This document shows, piece by piece, positions 26,762 through 35,307 of a DNA stretch of 64,000 bases (the stretch's first letter is position 1; each line of letters begins with the position of its first letter). The stretch is from an uncultured Alphaproteobacteria bacterium (GTDB lineage Bacteria; Pseudomonadota; Alphaproteobacteria; Rhodospirillales; Rhodospirillaceae): the NCBI GenBank assembly GCA_900079695.1, contig LT599022.1, forward strand, positions 2,982,530-3,046,529, given 5' to 3'. Below the pieces are notes generated by a model. The model was not told the origin of the DNA and did no database searches. It saw only the letters and a list, made by a program, of their open reading frames with translations. Both the position numbers and the translations under genes were made by a program.

Positions 26762-26774
26762 TTGGTCAGACCAA
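26762..26774. promoter_or_regulatory. predicted FCD-GntR operator
   Basis: TTGGTCAGACCAA is a 13-base palindrome around a central base and fits the known FadR/FCD consensus TNGTNNNACNA exactly. It lies upstream of the GntR gene start at 26679, so it is the probable binding site for autoregulation and control of the whole operon. Confidence 0.72.
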
Positions 26775-27061
26775 GAAAAACGACAAAGAAAATCCTACAT
26801 GTAGCGACGGTGAAAGATCACCGCCCGCTCACATCGATAACTCGGAAAAAATCTAAAGTAGCCACCGATAACTCGGCAGGCGTCCTCCCAGTCGATTGCG
26901 TGTTTTTCTTTGTTCGGCATTAGACGCGCCCCGCACCGATCCGGCAAGCGGTATTTGCTCACCAGCTCTGCGCCCTTGGAATACCTTGAAAAAATCCGGT
27001 CGTCGGCGATTGCGACGGTCCCCACCCGAACGGGTGTCCCGCGTCGGAGTCGGGTTCGCGC

Positions 27062-27100
27062 CCCGTCGCCGGACGGAGCGTCCGCGCGTCCGGCGACGGG
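27062..27100. repeat. 14-base-stem hairpin in glycan-operon leader
   Basis: CCCGTCGCCGGACG (27062-27075) and CGTCCGGCGACGGG (27087-27100) are perfect complements around an 11-base loop. It lies about 105 bases before the first glycan gene. No T tract follows, so it is not a typical terminator; attenuation or an anti-termination structure is possible. Confidence 0.5.
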
Positions 27101-27206
27101 ATCGCGACGCGGTGGCCCGGATCGGATTTGACACCGTTCGAACCGACCTGCTACTGACGACGCGATCAACCAATCCCGCCGCATCGCGCGGGGACGAGAG
27201 GGTGCC

Positions 27207-28250
27207 GTGAACCTGTGGCTTCTGTTCGGCAACCGGGTGGGCGACAACAAGCAGATTCTCGCCCTCGCGGATGCGATCGGACTGCCGTTCGCCGTCAAGC
27301 AGCTCCGCTTCAACCGGGCGAGCGCGCTGCCGAACGTTCTGCTGGGGGAGACGCTGGCGAGCGTGACGCCGGACGCGCGGTCCCAACTCGCCGCGCCGTG
27401 GCCCGACGCGGTGATTGCCTCGGGGCGCCGCGCCGTGCCCGCCGCGCGCTGGGTTCGCGCGCAAAGCGGCGGCGCGACCCGGCTGTTTCACGTCGGACGG
27501 CCGTGGGCGCCGCTCGACTGGTTCGATCTCGTCGTCACCACGCCGCAATACGGCCTCCCCGACCGCGGCAACGTGCTCTCGAACCTGATGCCGATGATCG
27601 CGGCGGACGCGGCGGCGAACGGCGTGGATCTCGACGCCTGGAGCCGCCGCTTCGCGCATCTGCCGCGTCCGTGGATCGCGGTGATGGTCGGCGGCAACAG
27701 TCGGCCCTACGTTCTCGACGCGGCGGCCGCGGCGCGCCTCGGCCGCATGGCGGGCGCGGCGGCGCGGACGGCGGGGGGCTCGGTGATCGCGGTTTCGGCA
27801 CCGCGAACCGGCGCGGCGGCGTTCGCGGCGTTGCGGGCGGCGGTCGAGGCTCCGGCGTATTTCGCGGAATGGGGCAAGGACGAGAATCCCTATGCGGCGC
27901 TGCTCAAGCTTGCCGACCGCATCGTCGTGACCGGCGACAGCGCCGCGATGGCGGCGGACGCCGCACGCAGCGGCAAGCCGGTGACGGTGTTCGACCTGCC
28001 GGTGCGCCAGGGGCTTCGCGGCGCGTTCGGGGGGGCGTTCCGCGCCGCGGCGGATCGCCTGCCGCCGCTCCGCCCGGCCTTCGACGCCCTCGTCGACCTC
28101 GGCCTGCTGACCTCGGTACGCGACCTCGGCGCCTATCACCGCGCATTGCGCGAGGCCGGTCTGCTCGATGGCGGCGATGCGGCTGCGGAGCGGCAGAGGC
28201 TGGAAATCGACCGCGCCGCCGAACGCGCGCGCGCATTGCTGGAGAGGTGA
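27207..28250 (+). CDS. ELM1/GT-B-like family protein (putative glycosyltransferase)
   Basis: A 347-residue protein of the mitochondrial-fission-ELM1 family, a GT-B-fold group found in plants and alphaproteobacteria. It starts at GTG 27207 after GAGAGGG: LWLLFGNRVGDNKQILALAD. Family blocks: DAVIASGRRAVPAARWV, LFHVGRPWAPLDWFDLVVTT, VMVGGNSRPYVLD and DRIVVTGDSAAMAADAARSG. Bacterial members are linked to cell-envelope glycan genes, as here; activity is unproven. First gene of the cluster. Confidence 0.85.
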   Translation: MNLWLLFGNRVGDNKQILALADAIGLPFAVKQLRFNRASALPNVLLGETLASVTPDARSQLAAPWPDAVIASGRRAVPAARWVRAQSGGATRLFHVGRPWAPLDWFDLVVTTPQYGLPDRGNVLSNLMPMIAADAAANGVDLDAWSRRFAHLPRPWIAVMVGGNSRPYVLDAAAAARLGRMAGAAARTAGGSVIAVSAPRTGAAAFAALRAAVEAPAYFAEWGKDENPYAALLKLADRIVVTGDSAAMAADAARSGKPVTVFDLPVRQGLRGAFGGAFRAAADRLPPLRPAFDALVDLGLLTSVRDLGAYHRALREAGLLDGGDAAAERQRLEIDRAAERARALLER

Positions 28251-28255
28251 CCCCG

Positions 28256-29437
28256 GTGGCGTCGCAGCGCATCGCAGTGTTCATGTACGGCCTGACCGGC
28301 GGCGGCGTGCCGCGGCGGATGGCGACGCTCGCCAACGGGCTGGCGGCGCGCGGCTATGCCGTCGACATGGTTCTCGTCGATCCTCGGGTCGATCGCGCCT
28401 GCGGTCTCGACCCGTCGATCCGCGTCGTCGACGTGGGCGGGTGGAAGGTGCGGCTGCCAGTGTTGCGGCGCAAGCGGCGGCGGCAGTTCCGCGTGGCGTG
28501 CGGGGCGCTCATTCGCTATTTGAACGAGGCGGCTCCGGCGGCGCTGATCTCGGCCGACAACTACGCCAACCTGACCGCGATCGCGGCGCGCGCCCGGGCG
28601 CGGGTGCCGGTGCGGCTGGTGGTGACGCAGCGCAACCACACCTCGACCTACGCCGCCGACAAGCCGGACCTGATCGCGGCGATCCGCGCCGAATATCCGA
28701 AAGCCGACGCGATCGTCGCGGTGTCCCGGGGCGTCGCCGACGATCTCGTCGCGCTCGGTCTGCCGCGGCAGACGGTCCGCACGATCTACAATCCGATGGT
28801 GGGGCCGGAGTTCGCCGCCCGGGCCGAGGGGCCGGTGACGCATCCGTGGTTCGCGGCGGGCGCGCCGCCGGTGATTCTCGGGGTCGGGCGGCTGGGCAAG
28901 CAGAAGGACTTTCCGACCCTGATCCGCGCGTTCGCCCGCCTGCGCGCCGACGGTCGGCCCGAACGCCTGATGATTCTCGGCGACGGCAAGACCGAGGCGG
29001 ATCGCGCCGGTCTGCTGAATCTGGCTGCCTCCCTCGGCGTCGCGGAGGCGGTCGCGCTGCCCGGCACCGTACCCGAGGCGATCCCCTACATCGCGCGCGC
29101 GGCGCTGTTCGTCCTGAGCTCGGCGTGGGAGGGGCTGCCCGGCGTGCTGATCGAGGCGCTCGCCTGCGGGACTCCGGCGGTGAGTACCGACTGTCCGAGC
29201 GGCCCGGCGGAAATTCTCGACGGCGGTCGGTTCGGGCCGCTGGTCCCGGTCGGCGACGACCGCGCCCTCGCCGCCGCGATGGCGGCGGTGCTCGCCGCGC
29301 CGCCGGACCCGGAGACACTGAAACGCCGCGCCCAGACCTTCTCGATCGCCGCGGCGGTCGACGCCTACGTCGCGCTGATCGAAGGTCGGGCGGAAGCGGC
29401 GCCTGCCCTCTTCCACTCGCGGCATACGGCGGGGTAA
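28256..29437 (+). CDS. GT4-family glycosyltransferase
   Basis: A 393-residue GT-B enzyme. Start GTG 28256 follows GGAGAGG. The N-terminal acceptor half has FMYGLTGGGVPRRMATLANG; the C-terminal half has VILGVGRLGKQKDFPTLIRA, LSSAWEGLPGVLIEALACGT with the EX7E-type glutamates, and STDCPSGPAEIL. Retaining transferases of this type add hexoses to lipopolysaccharide or capsule precursors at the inner face of the membrane. Very similar in motif content to the gene at 30219. Confidence 0.9.
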   Translation: MASQRIAVFMYGLTGGGVPRRMATLANGLAARGYAVDMVLVDPRVDRACGLDPSIRVVDVGGWKVRLPVLRRKRRRQFRVACGALIRYLNEAAPAALISADNYANLTAIAARARARVPVRLVVTQRNHTSTYAADKPDLIAAIRAEYPKADAIVAVSRGVADDLVALGLPRQTVRTIYNPMVGPEFAARAEGPVTHPWFAAGAPPVILGVGRLGKQKDFPTLIRAFARLRADGRPERLMILGDGKTEADRAGLLNLAASLGVAEAVALPGTVPEAIPYIARAALFVLSSAWEGLPGVLIEALACGTPAVSTDCPSGPAEILDGGRFGPLVPVGDDRALAAAMAAVLAAPPDPETLKRRAQTFSIAAAVDAYVALIEGRAEAAPALFHSRHTAG

Positions 29438-29481
29438 TCTCGCCTCCGGCGAATTCCGCGAACGACCGCCCAGGGGGATCC

Positions 29482-30222
29482 ATGACGACTTCTGCCGACG
29501 GGGCTTTGCCTCGGCGCGATTCCGCGCAGTATCTCGATGTCGCATTCCAGTCCAAGGGAATCGGCGGATGGCGGGACCTGTATCTCCGGTTTCTTCGCAC
29601 CGCGCCGTTCGATCGCCTGGAAAGCCTGATCGAACTCGGCAGCGGCAGCCCGGATTTCCTCCGCGCCGCGCCGCAGCCGCGCAAAGTGGCGGTCGATATC
29701 GGCGATCGTTACGCCGAGGATTTCCGGGCCGACGGGATCGCGTTCTTCCAGCGCGACCTCGACAAGGACGCATTGACGGATCTCGGCGGCTTCGACGTCG
29801 CGATCTGCTCCGACGTCTTCGAGCATCTCTACGATCCGGTTTTCGCCCTTTCCGGCATCCGCACGATGCTGGGCGGGTCGGGCGTGTTGATCAGCCACAT
29901 TCCCAACGAATTCGCGCTGAAGAAGACCGTCTCGGTGATGATGGGGAGAAGTACTTCTCTTTATTTCCACAAAACCGAGACGGAGTGGACGGATCCGCAT
30001 CTGCGCCGGTTCACGCGTATCGGCTTCGAGCGTTTTCTGGGCACTTGTTTCGCGCACAACATCCCGATCCAGCACCTCAAGCATGCGCGACTTGCACGCG
30101 GCCTGCGGTCGGTCGGGTTGGGCGTGCCCTATTGCCTGGAGGGCGGGCCGACCTTCGTCAGCACCGACGACCCGCACCTCGCCGCGGAGATCCGCAAGGC
30201 GGTGAAGGCGCTGGATCGATGA
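29482..30222 (+). CDS. SAM-dependent methyltransferase (class I)
   Basis: A 246-residue protein. The SAM-binding motif I is IELGSGSPDFLRAA near residue 50, an acidic ribose contact follows in AVDIGDRYAEDF, and FDVAICSDVFEHLYDP is the motif IV region. It resembles methyltransferases in polysaccharide clusters that cap or decorate sugars, but SAM-fold proteins have many substrates. Its stop overlaps the start of the next glycosyltransferase by 4 bases (ATGA). Confidence 0.8.
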   Translation: MTTSADGALPRRDSAQYLDVAFQSKGIGGWRDLYLRFLRTAPFDRLESLIELGSGSPDFLRAAPQPRKVAVDIGDRYAEDFRADGIAFFQRDLDKDALTDLGGFDVAICSDVFEHLYDPVFALSGIRTMLGGSGVLISHIPNEFALKKTVSVMMGRSTSLYFHKTETEWTDPHLRRFTRIGFERFLGTCFAHNIPIQHLKHARLARGLRSVGLGVPYCLEGGPTFVSTDDPHLAAEIRKAVKALDR

Positions 30223-31427
30223 GCGGGACGCCGGATCCGCGCCGCCTCGCGATCTTCATGCCGTCGCTCACCGGCGGTGGAGCGGAGCGGATGCTGTTGC
30301 AGGTGGCGGCGGGCATCGCCGAGCGGGGCTACGCGGTCGACCTGCTGCTGTCGCGCGTCAAGGGCGATCACGATGCGCGGATTCCGCCCGGGCTCGCGCC
30401 GGTGCGGTTGGCGAAGTCTTCCGACCTGCGCGGCCGGGCGCTTGCGGCGGTCGCGGCCGGAGCGGCGTGGCCGGGGCTTCTGAAGCCGGTGCTGCTGCCG
30501 GTCAAATCGTCGTGGGCGCTGCGCTATCTGCCGGCCCTGACCGATTATCTCCGCGAGCGGCGGCCGCACGCGATGCTGGCGGCGAACAGTTGGCCCAATC
30601 TCGTGGCGTTGTGGGCGCAGCGGCTGGCGGCGGTGGAGACGCGGATCGTCGTCAGCGAGCGGGTGCACCTGTCGGAGCGGGTGACGCAGTTGCGCCGCAA
30701 GTGGCGCTGGCGGCATCTGCCGGATCTGCTCCACGCCTGGTATCCGCAGGCCGCGGCGGTGATCGCGGTCTCGCAGGGGGTGGCGGACGACCTGACGCGC
30801 GCGGCGGATCTCCGCCCCGGTAGCGTCGAGGCGGTGCGCAATCCGGTGGTGACGCCCGGGCTCCTGGCGCAGGCGGCGGAGCCGAACCCGGACCCGTGGT
30901 TCGCCGCGGGTGCGCCGCCGGTGGTGCTCGGGGTCGGGCGGCTGCATCCGCAAAAGGACTTTCCGACTTTGCTGCGGGCGTTCGCGCAGGCGCGCGCGGT
31001 CCGGCCGCTGCGGTTGCTGATCCTCGGCGAGGGAGCGGAGCGGGCGGCGCTCGAACGCCTCGCGGCGGATCTCGGCGTTGCCGACGACGTGCGCCTGCCG
31101 GGCTTCGTCGCCAACCCGTTTTCCTACATGGCGCGCGCCGCGGTGTTCGCGCTCTCGTCCGTCTACGAGGGGCTGCCGGGGGTTCTGATCCAGGCGATCG
31201 CCTGCGGTTGCCCGGCGGTCAGCACCGACTGCCCGAGCGGCCCGGCGGAAATCCTTGAGGGCCTCGGGCCGCTGGTTCCGGTCGGCGATGCGCCGGCGCT
31301 CGCCGCGGCGATCCTGCGAACCCTGGACGCGCCGCCCGATCGCGCGCAACTGCGGTGCAGGGGATTGGATTTCGCCGCCGATCCTGCCATAGAACGGTAT
31401 CTGTCGATCATGCTCGGGCGCGCCTGA
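30219..31427 (+). CDS. GT4-family glycosyltransferase
   Basis: A 402-residue GT-B enzyme. Opening FMPSLTGGGAERMLLQVAAG is the classic GT4 start with the GGAER motif; the C-terminal half has VVLGVGRLHPQKDFPTLLRA, LSSVYEGLPGVLIQAIACGC and STDCPSGPAEIL. In this copy the second family glutamate position reads IQAIACG, with Gln where the sister gene has Glu; the first Glu (YEGLPG) is kept. Translationally coupled to the methyltransferase. Confidence 0.9.
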   Translation: MSGTPDPRRLAIFMPSLTGGGAERMLLQVAAGIAERGYAVDLLLSRVKGDHDARIPPGLAPVRLAKSSDLRGRALAAVAAGAAWPGLLKPVLLPVKSSWALRYLPALTDYLRERRPHAMLAANSWPNLVALWAQRLAAVETRIVVSERVHLSERVTQLRRKWRWRHLPDLLHAWYPQAAAVIAVSQGVADDLTRAADLRPGSVEAVRNPVVTPGLLAQAAEPNPDPWFAAGAPPVVLGVGRLHPQKDFPTLLRAFAQARAVRPLRLLILGEGAERAALERLAADLGVADDVRLPGFVANPFSYMARAAVFALSSVYEGLPGVLIQAIACGCPAVSTDCPSGPAEILEGLGPLVPVGDAPALAAAILRTLDAPPDRAQLRCRGLDFAADPAIERYLSIMLGRA

Positions 31428-31460
31428 CCGGCGCCCCGACGAGGAGTGCGGCTTTTCACG

Positions 31461-33203
31461 ATGTCCAAGAGACCCGCCAAGCAACCCAAGCGGCCGTCCG
31501 CCGCGCGCCTGCTCGCCATCTTCTTCTCCACCTCGGTGCCGCGGCAGGTGTCGGTGGTTCTGTGCCTGCTGCTGGCGAGCGTCGCCGACGGCCTCGGGCT
31601 CGCCACGCTGCTGCCGGTGATCGGCCTCGCATCGGGGCAGACCGGCGACGAGAGCAAGGCGCAACAGGCGGTGGCGGCGGTACTGGAATTCCTGCACCTG
31701 CCCGCCACCCTGGGCGTGCTGCTGGCGATCGTGATGTTGGCGCTGATCGTCAAGGCGGGGCTGATGCTGCTGGCGATGAACCATGCCGGATACGCGGGCG
31801 CCCAGGTCGGCACCGATCTCCGGCTGAGGTTGCTGAACGCGCTGCTCAACGTGCGCTGGGGCTACTTCACCCGCCAGCCGGTCGGCACCTTCGCCAATGC
31901 CATCAACAACGAGGCGCAGCGGGTGTCGGCGGCGTACCTCGAGGTCGCCAATCTCATCACCAACGTGATTCAGAGCCTGGTGCTGATCGGCGTGAGTTTT
32001 CTGCTGTCGTGGCGGATGAGCGTGCTGGCGATCGGTCTCGGGGTCGTCATCATCGTCGTGCTCGGGCGGCTGGTGCGCGCCGCCAAGCGCGCCGGGCGCG
32101 AGCAGACCCACCATATCCGCTGGCTGTCCGCCCGCCTCACCGACACCCTGAGCGGGATCAAGCCGCTGAAGGCGATGGCGCGGCACACCTCGATCGGCAA
32201 TCTGTTCGTCGCCGACGTCCACACCCTGCACCGCAACCAGCGCCGCCAGATCTTCACCCGGCAGGCCAACCGCCTGCTGCAGGAGCCGATGATCGGCGTG
32301 TTCCTGCTCGGCGCGTTCTACTATTCGAACGCGGTTCTCGGCATGCCGATCAACGAGGTCCTGGTGATGGGGCTTCTGCTCGCGCGGATCCTGTCGAGCA
32401 TCGGCAAGGCGCAGCAGGCGTATCAGGCGGCAATGCTGTCGGAGAGCGCGTACGCCTCGATGCGCCGGACCATCGACGGCGCCGAGGCCGAGCACGAGGT
32501 GTGGCCGGGCACCGAAACCCCGACGCTCGATCGCGGCATCGCCTTCCGCAACGTCTCCAAGGCCTACGGCGCGCGGCCGGTGCTGCGGGATTTCTCGCTT
32601 ACCATCCCGGCGGGCAAGGTGACGGCGTTGATCGGGCCCTCGGGCGCGGGCAAAACCACCGTGGTCGACCTGCTGCTGGCGCTGCACGCGGCAGACGCCG
32701 GGGAGATCGAGATCGACGGCGTGCCGCTCGAACGGATTTCGGTCGAGCAATGGCGGCGCAAGGTCGGCTACGTGCCGCAGGACGTGATGCTGTTCCACGA
32801 CAGCATCCTCAACAATCTCACCCTCGGGTCTTCCGAATTCGGTCCCGAGGACGCGCGACGGGCGCTGGAGGCGGCGCGGGCGTGGGAGTTCGTCCGGCAG
32901 CAGCCCGACGGCATGGAGAGCACGGTGGGCGAGCGCGGGACTTTGGTTTCGGGCGGGCAGCGCCAGCGCATCGCGATCGCCCGCGCGCTGGTGCACCGGC
33001 CGAGCCTGCTAATCCTCGACGAGGCGACCAGCGCCCTCGACCCCGAAACCGAGGCCGAGATCTGCCGCAACATCCAGGAACTTTCGCGCGAGACCGGGCT
33101 GACGGTGCTGGCGATCTCGCACCAGCGCGCCTGGGCGGAAATGGCCGACGAAGTCCTCCGCATGGAGCCGCTCGATTTCCGTCCGCCGCGTCCGGCGGTG
33201 TGA
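31461..33203 (+). CDS. ABC transporter, fused membrane and ATPase domains (exporter type)
   Basis: A 580-residue half-transporter of MsbA/PglK-like architecture. The first 330 residues hold about six membrane helices; the nucleotide-binding domain follows with Walker A GPSGAGKTT, Q-loop region VGYVPQDVMLF, signature LVSGGQRQR, Walker B LLILDEATSALD and H-loop AISHQ. It probably flips a lipid-linked glycan made by the neighbouring genes, acting as a homodimer. GTG 31446 is an alternative start, but GAGGAG at 31441 serves ATG 31461 at a long spacing; the choice is uncertain. Confidence 0.9.
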   Translation: MSKRPAKQPKRPSAARLLAIFFSTSVPRQVSVVLCLLLASVADGLGLATLLPVIGLASGQTGDESKAQQAVAAVLEFLHLPATLGVLLAIVMLALIVKAGLMLLAMNHAGYAGAQVGTDLRLRLLNALLNVRWGYFTRQPVGTFANAINNEAQRVSAAYLEVANLITNVIQSLVLIGVSFLLSWRMSVLAIGLGVVIIVVLGRLVRAAKRAGREQTHHIRWLSARLTDTLSGIKPLKAMARHTSIGNLFVADVHTLHRNQRRQIFTRQANRLLQEPMIGVFLLGAFYYSNAVLGMPINEVLVMGLLLARILSSIGKAQQAYQAAMLSESAYASMRRTIDGAEAEHEVWPGTETPTLDRGIAFRNVSKAYGARPVLRDFSLTIPAGKVTALIGPSGAGKTTVVDLLLALHAADAGEIEIDGVPLERISVEQWRRKVGYVPQDVMLFHDSILNNLTLGSSEFGPEDARRALEAARAWEFVRQQPDGMESTVGERGTLVSGGQRQRIAIARALVHRPSLLILDEATSALDPETEAEICRNIQELSRETGLTVLAISHQRAWAEMADEVLRMEPLDFRPPRPAV

Positions 33204-33363
33204 CGCGGCGGTTGAATTCCCGCCGGGCGCGACCAGATGCATCCAGGGCCCCGGCGCGACCGCGGGCCGCATAAACAGAAAATATCGAACCGGGACGGCA
33301 CAGACCTTCGCAAGACGGGCCGACGCTCTGGCGCCTCGGCCGAGCCCGACGACGAGGTTTGCG

Positions 33364-35307
33364 ATGCGGAACGAGATCGCTCTGCCACCGCCCGCCTACC
33401 GCCCCGACGTCGACGGCCTGCGTGCCGTCGCGGTGGCCGCGGTGGTGGGTTTCCACGCGTTTCCCGGACGGTTGCCCTCCGGCTTCGTCGGAGTCGACGT
33501 GTTCTTCGTCATCTCCGGCTATCTCATCACCTCGATCCTGCTGCGCGACCTCGCGCGCGGGCGCTATTCGATCGCCGACTTTTACGTGCGGCGGGTGCGG
33601 CGGATCTTCCCGGCGCTGGCGCTGGTGATGGCGGCGGTGCTGGCGGTCGGCTGGTTCACCCTGCTGCCCGAGGAGTACGCCCGCCTCGGCAAGCATGCCG
33701 CGGGCGGCGCGGCGTTTGCCGCCAATCTCGTGTTCTGGGCGGAGGAGGGATACTTCGACGTCGCCGGGGAGCTGAAGCCGCTGCTCCACCTGTGGTCCCT
33801 CGGCGTCGAGGAACAGTTCTACCTGATTTGGCCGCTGCTGCTGGCGTTCGCTTGGCGGCGCGGCTGGGTGCGGGCGGCGACGCTCGGGGTTGCGGCGGCG
33901 TCGTTCGCCGCCAACCTCGCGCTCACCGTCGCGGGCGGCAACGATGCGTTCTTCCTCCCGGTGTCGCGGTTCTGGGAACTGATGGCGGGCGCGTGGCTGG
34001 CGCAGCGGGCGGATCTTTCCGCACGCCTTACCTCCGGCGGGCGCGACGGCGTGTCCGTCCTCGGCGCGGCGCTGCTGGCGGCGGGCTTCCTGCTGATTCA
34101 CGACGGCCGCGCGTTTCCCGGATGGTGGGCGCTGCTGCCGGTGCTCGGCACCGCATGCCTGATCTTCGCCGGGCCGCAGGCGTGGCTCAACCGCCGCGTC
34201 CTGTCGCTGCGGCCGTTGGTGTTCGTCGGCCTGATCAGCTACCCGCTCTATCTCTGGCACTGGCCGCTGCTGAGCTTCGCGCGGATCTTCGATCTCGACC
34301 CCAGCCCGGCGTTGCGCCTCGGCCTGTGCACCGTCGCGGCGGCGCTGAGCTGGCTCACCTACGAACTGGTGGAAAAGCGGGTGCGCCACGCCCGCCCGCG
34401 ACTGGCGATGCCGGGTCTGGTGGGCGCGGTGGCGGCGGCGGGCGTCGCCGGTCTGGTGGTGCTCGACAGCCGCGGCGCGGCGGATGCCCGCTTCGACGGC
34501 GCGGTCGCGCCGGTCGCCGATCTCAGCTTCGCCGCCTCGGTGTCGCCGGGGTACGCCCAGACCGCGATCGGGCGGCAGGTGTTCCCGCGCTCCGACCCGG
34601 GCCGCGACTTCTTCGCCGACACCGGCGGCGGCAGCCGCGTCGCGGTGCTCGGCGACAGCCATGCCAACCGCCTGTTCGCCGGATTGACGATGGCCTCCGC
34701 CCGCGGCGCGCTCAACCTCGGGCGCGGCTCGTGCCCGCCGTTTTTCGGAACCAGCGTGCGCTGGCGCAAGACCGGCGAGGACCTCGGCTGCCAGCCGGTG
34801 ATCGACAACGCCCTCGGCTTCGCGGCACGCGCGCCGGAGGTCGGCGCGATCGTGCTCACCGCCTACCTCGGCGGGTTCGGTGTCGACCGCGATCTGATCG
34901 ACCTCGCGAGCGGCGAGGCGATCGCGCCCGAGGCGGCGCTGGCGCGCACCCTCGCGCGTCTGGCGCAGTCGGGCAAGCCGGTGCTGGTGGCGCTCGACGT
35001 GCCGCGCCTGCCCTCCGAGTGCGCGCGCCGGGGGTTTCCGATCTGGCGCGGCGTCGATACCAGCGCCTGCGTGATTCCGGTTTCGCGTCAGGCGGCGGCG
35101 GAGGCGCGGCTCAGCCGCGCGGTGGCCGCCGCCGCGGCGGGCAACGTGTCGGTGGTGCGGCTCTCGGCGGCGCTCTGCCGCGGCGGCCAGTGCGGCGAGA
35201 TCGACCCGCGCCGGGTGCTCTACGACCGCGACGGACATCACCTCACGGTGGCGGGAGCGCGTCGCGTCGGTGCGGTGCTCGATCGCGCCTTGCCGTCGGT
35301 TCCCTAG
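33364..35307 (+). CDS. OafA-type O-acyltransferase with C-terminal SGNH domain
   Basis: A 647-residue protein. Residues 1-350 are the acyltransferase-3 membrane domain (YRPDVDGLRAVAVAAVVGFH with the catalytic His, FFVISGYLITSILL, LWSLGVEEQFYLIWPLLL). After one more membrane helix, residues about 420-640 form a periplasmic SGNH domain with block I GDSHANR and the late Asp/His in DRDGHHLTVAGARR. Such proteins move acetyl groups onto O-antigen, capsule or peptidoglycan sugars. It ends the glycan cluster and overlaps the convergent RND gene by 4 bases. Confidence 0.93.
   Translation: MRNEIALPPPAYRPDVDGLRAVAVAAVVGFHAFPGRLPSGFVGVDVFFVISGYLITSILLRDLARGRYSIADFYVRRVRRIFPALALVMAAVLAVGWFTLLPEEYARLGKHAAGGAAFAANLVFWAEEGYFDVAGELKPLLHLWSLGVEEQFYLIWPLLLAFAWRRGWVRAATLGVAAASFAANLALTVAGGNDAFFLPVSRFWELMAGAWLAQRADLSARLTSGGRDGVSVLGAALLAAGFLLIHDGRAFPGWWALLPVLGTACLIFAGPQAWLNRRVLSLRPLVFVGLISYPLYLWHWPLLSFARIFDLDPSPALRLGLCTVAAALSWLTYELVEKRVRHARPRLAMPGLVGAVAAAGVAGLVVLDSRGAADARFDGAVAPVADLSFAASVSPGYAQTAIGRQVFPRSDPGRDFFADTGGGSRVAVLGDSHANRLFAGLTMASARGALNLGRGSCPPFFGTSVRWRKTGEDLGCQPVIDNALGFAARAPEVGAIVLTAYLGGFGVDRDLIDLASGEAIAPEAALARTLARLAQSGKPVLVALDVPRLPSECARRGFPIWRGVDTSACVIPVSRQAAAEARLSRAVAAAAAGNVSVVRLSAALCRGGQCGEIDPRRVLYDRDGHHLTVAGARRVGAVLDRALPSVP

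Larger units (their letters stand above)
26680..27206. other. 527-base intergenic region between the sugar-acid and glycan operons
   Basis: No supported gene. It holds the GntR operator (26762-26774), an AT-richer stretch with two direct copies of CGATAACTCGG (26835-26845 and 26866-26876, 31 bases apart), and a 14-base-stem hairpin (27062-27100) in the leader of the glycan operon. Promoters for both divergent operons must lie here; I could not place them with confidence. Confidence 0.6.

Noticed and set aside
30129-32996. Minus-strand open frame of about 950 codons across the second GT4 and the exporter
   Set aside because: Antisense shadow; the repetitive Arg/His/Gln/Gly composition has no domain and the plus strand is well explained.
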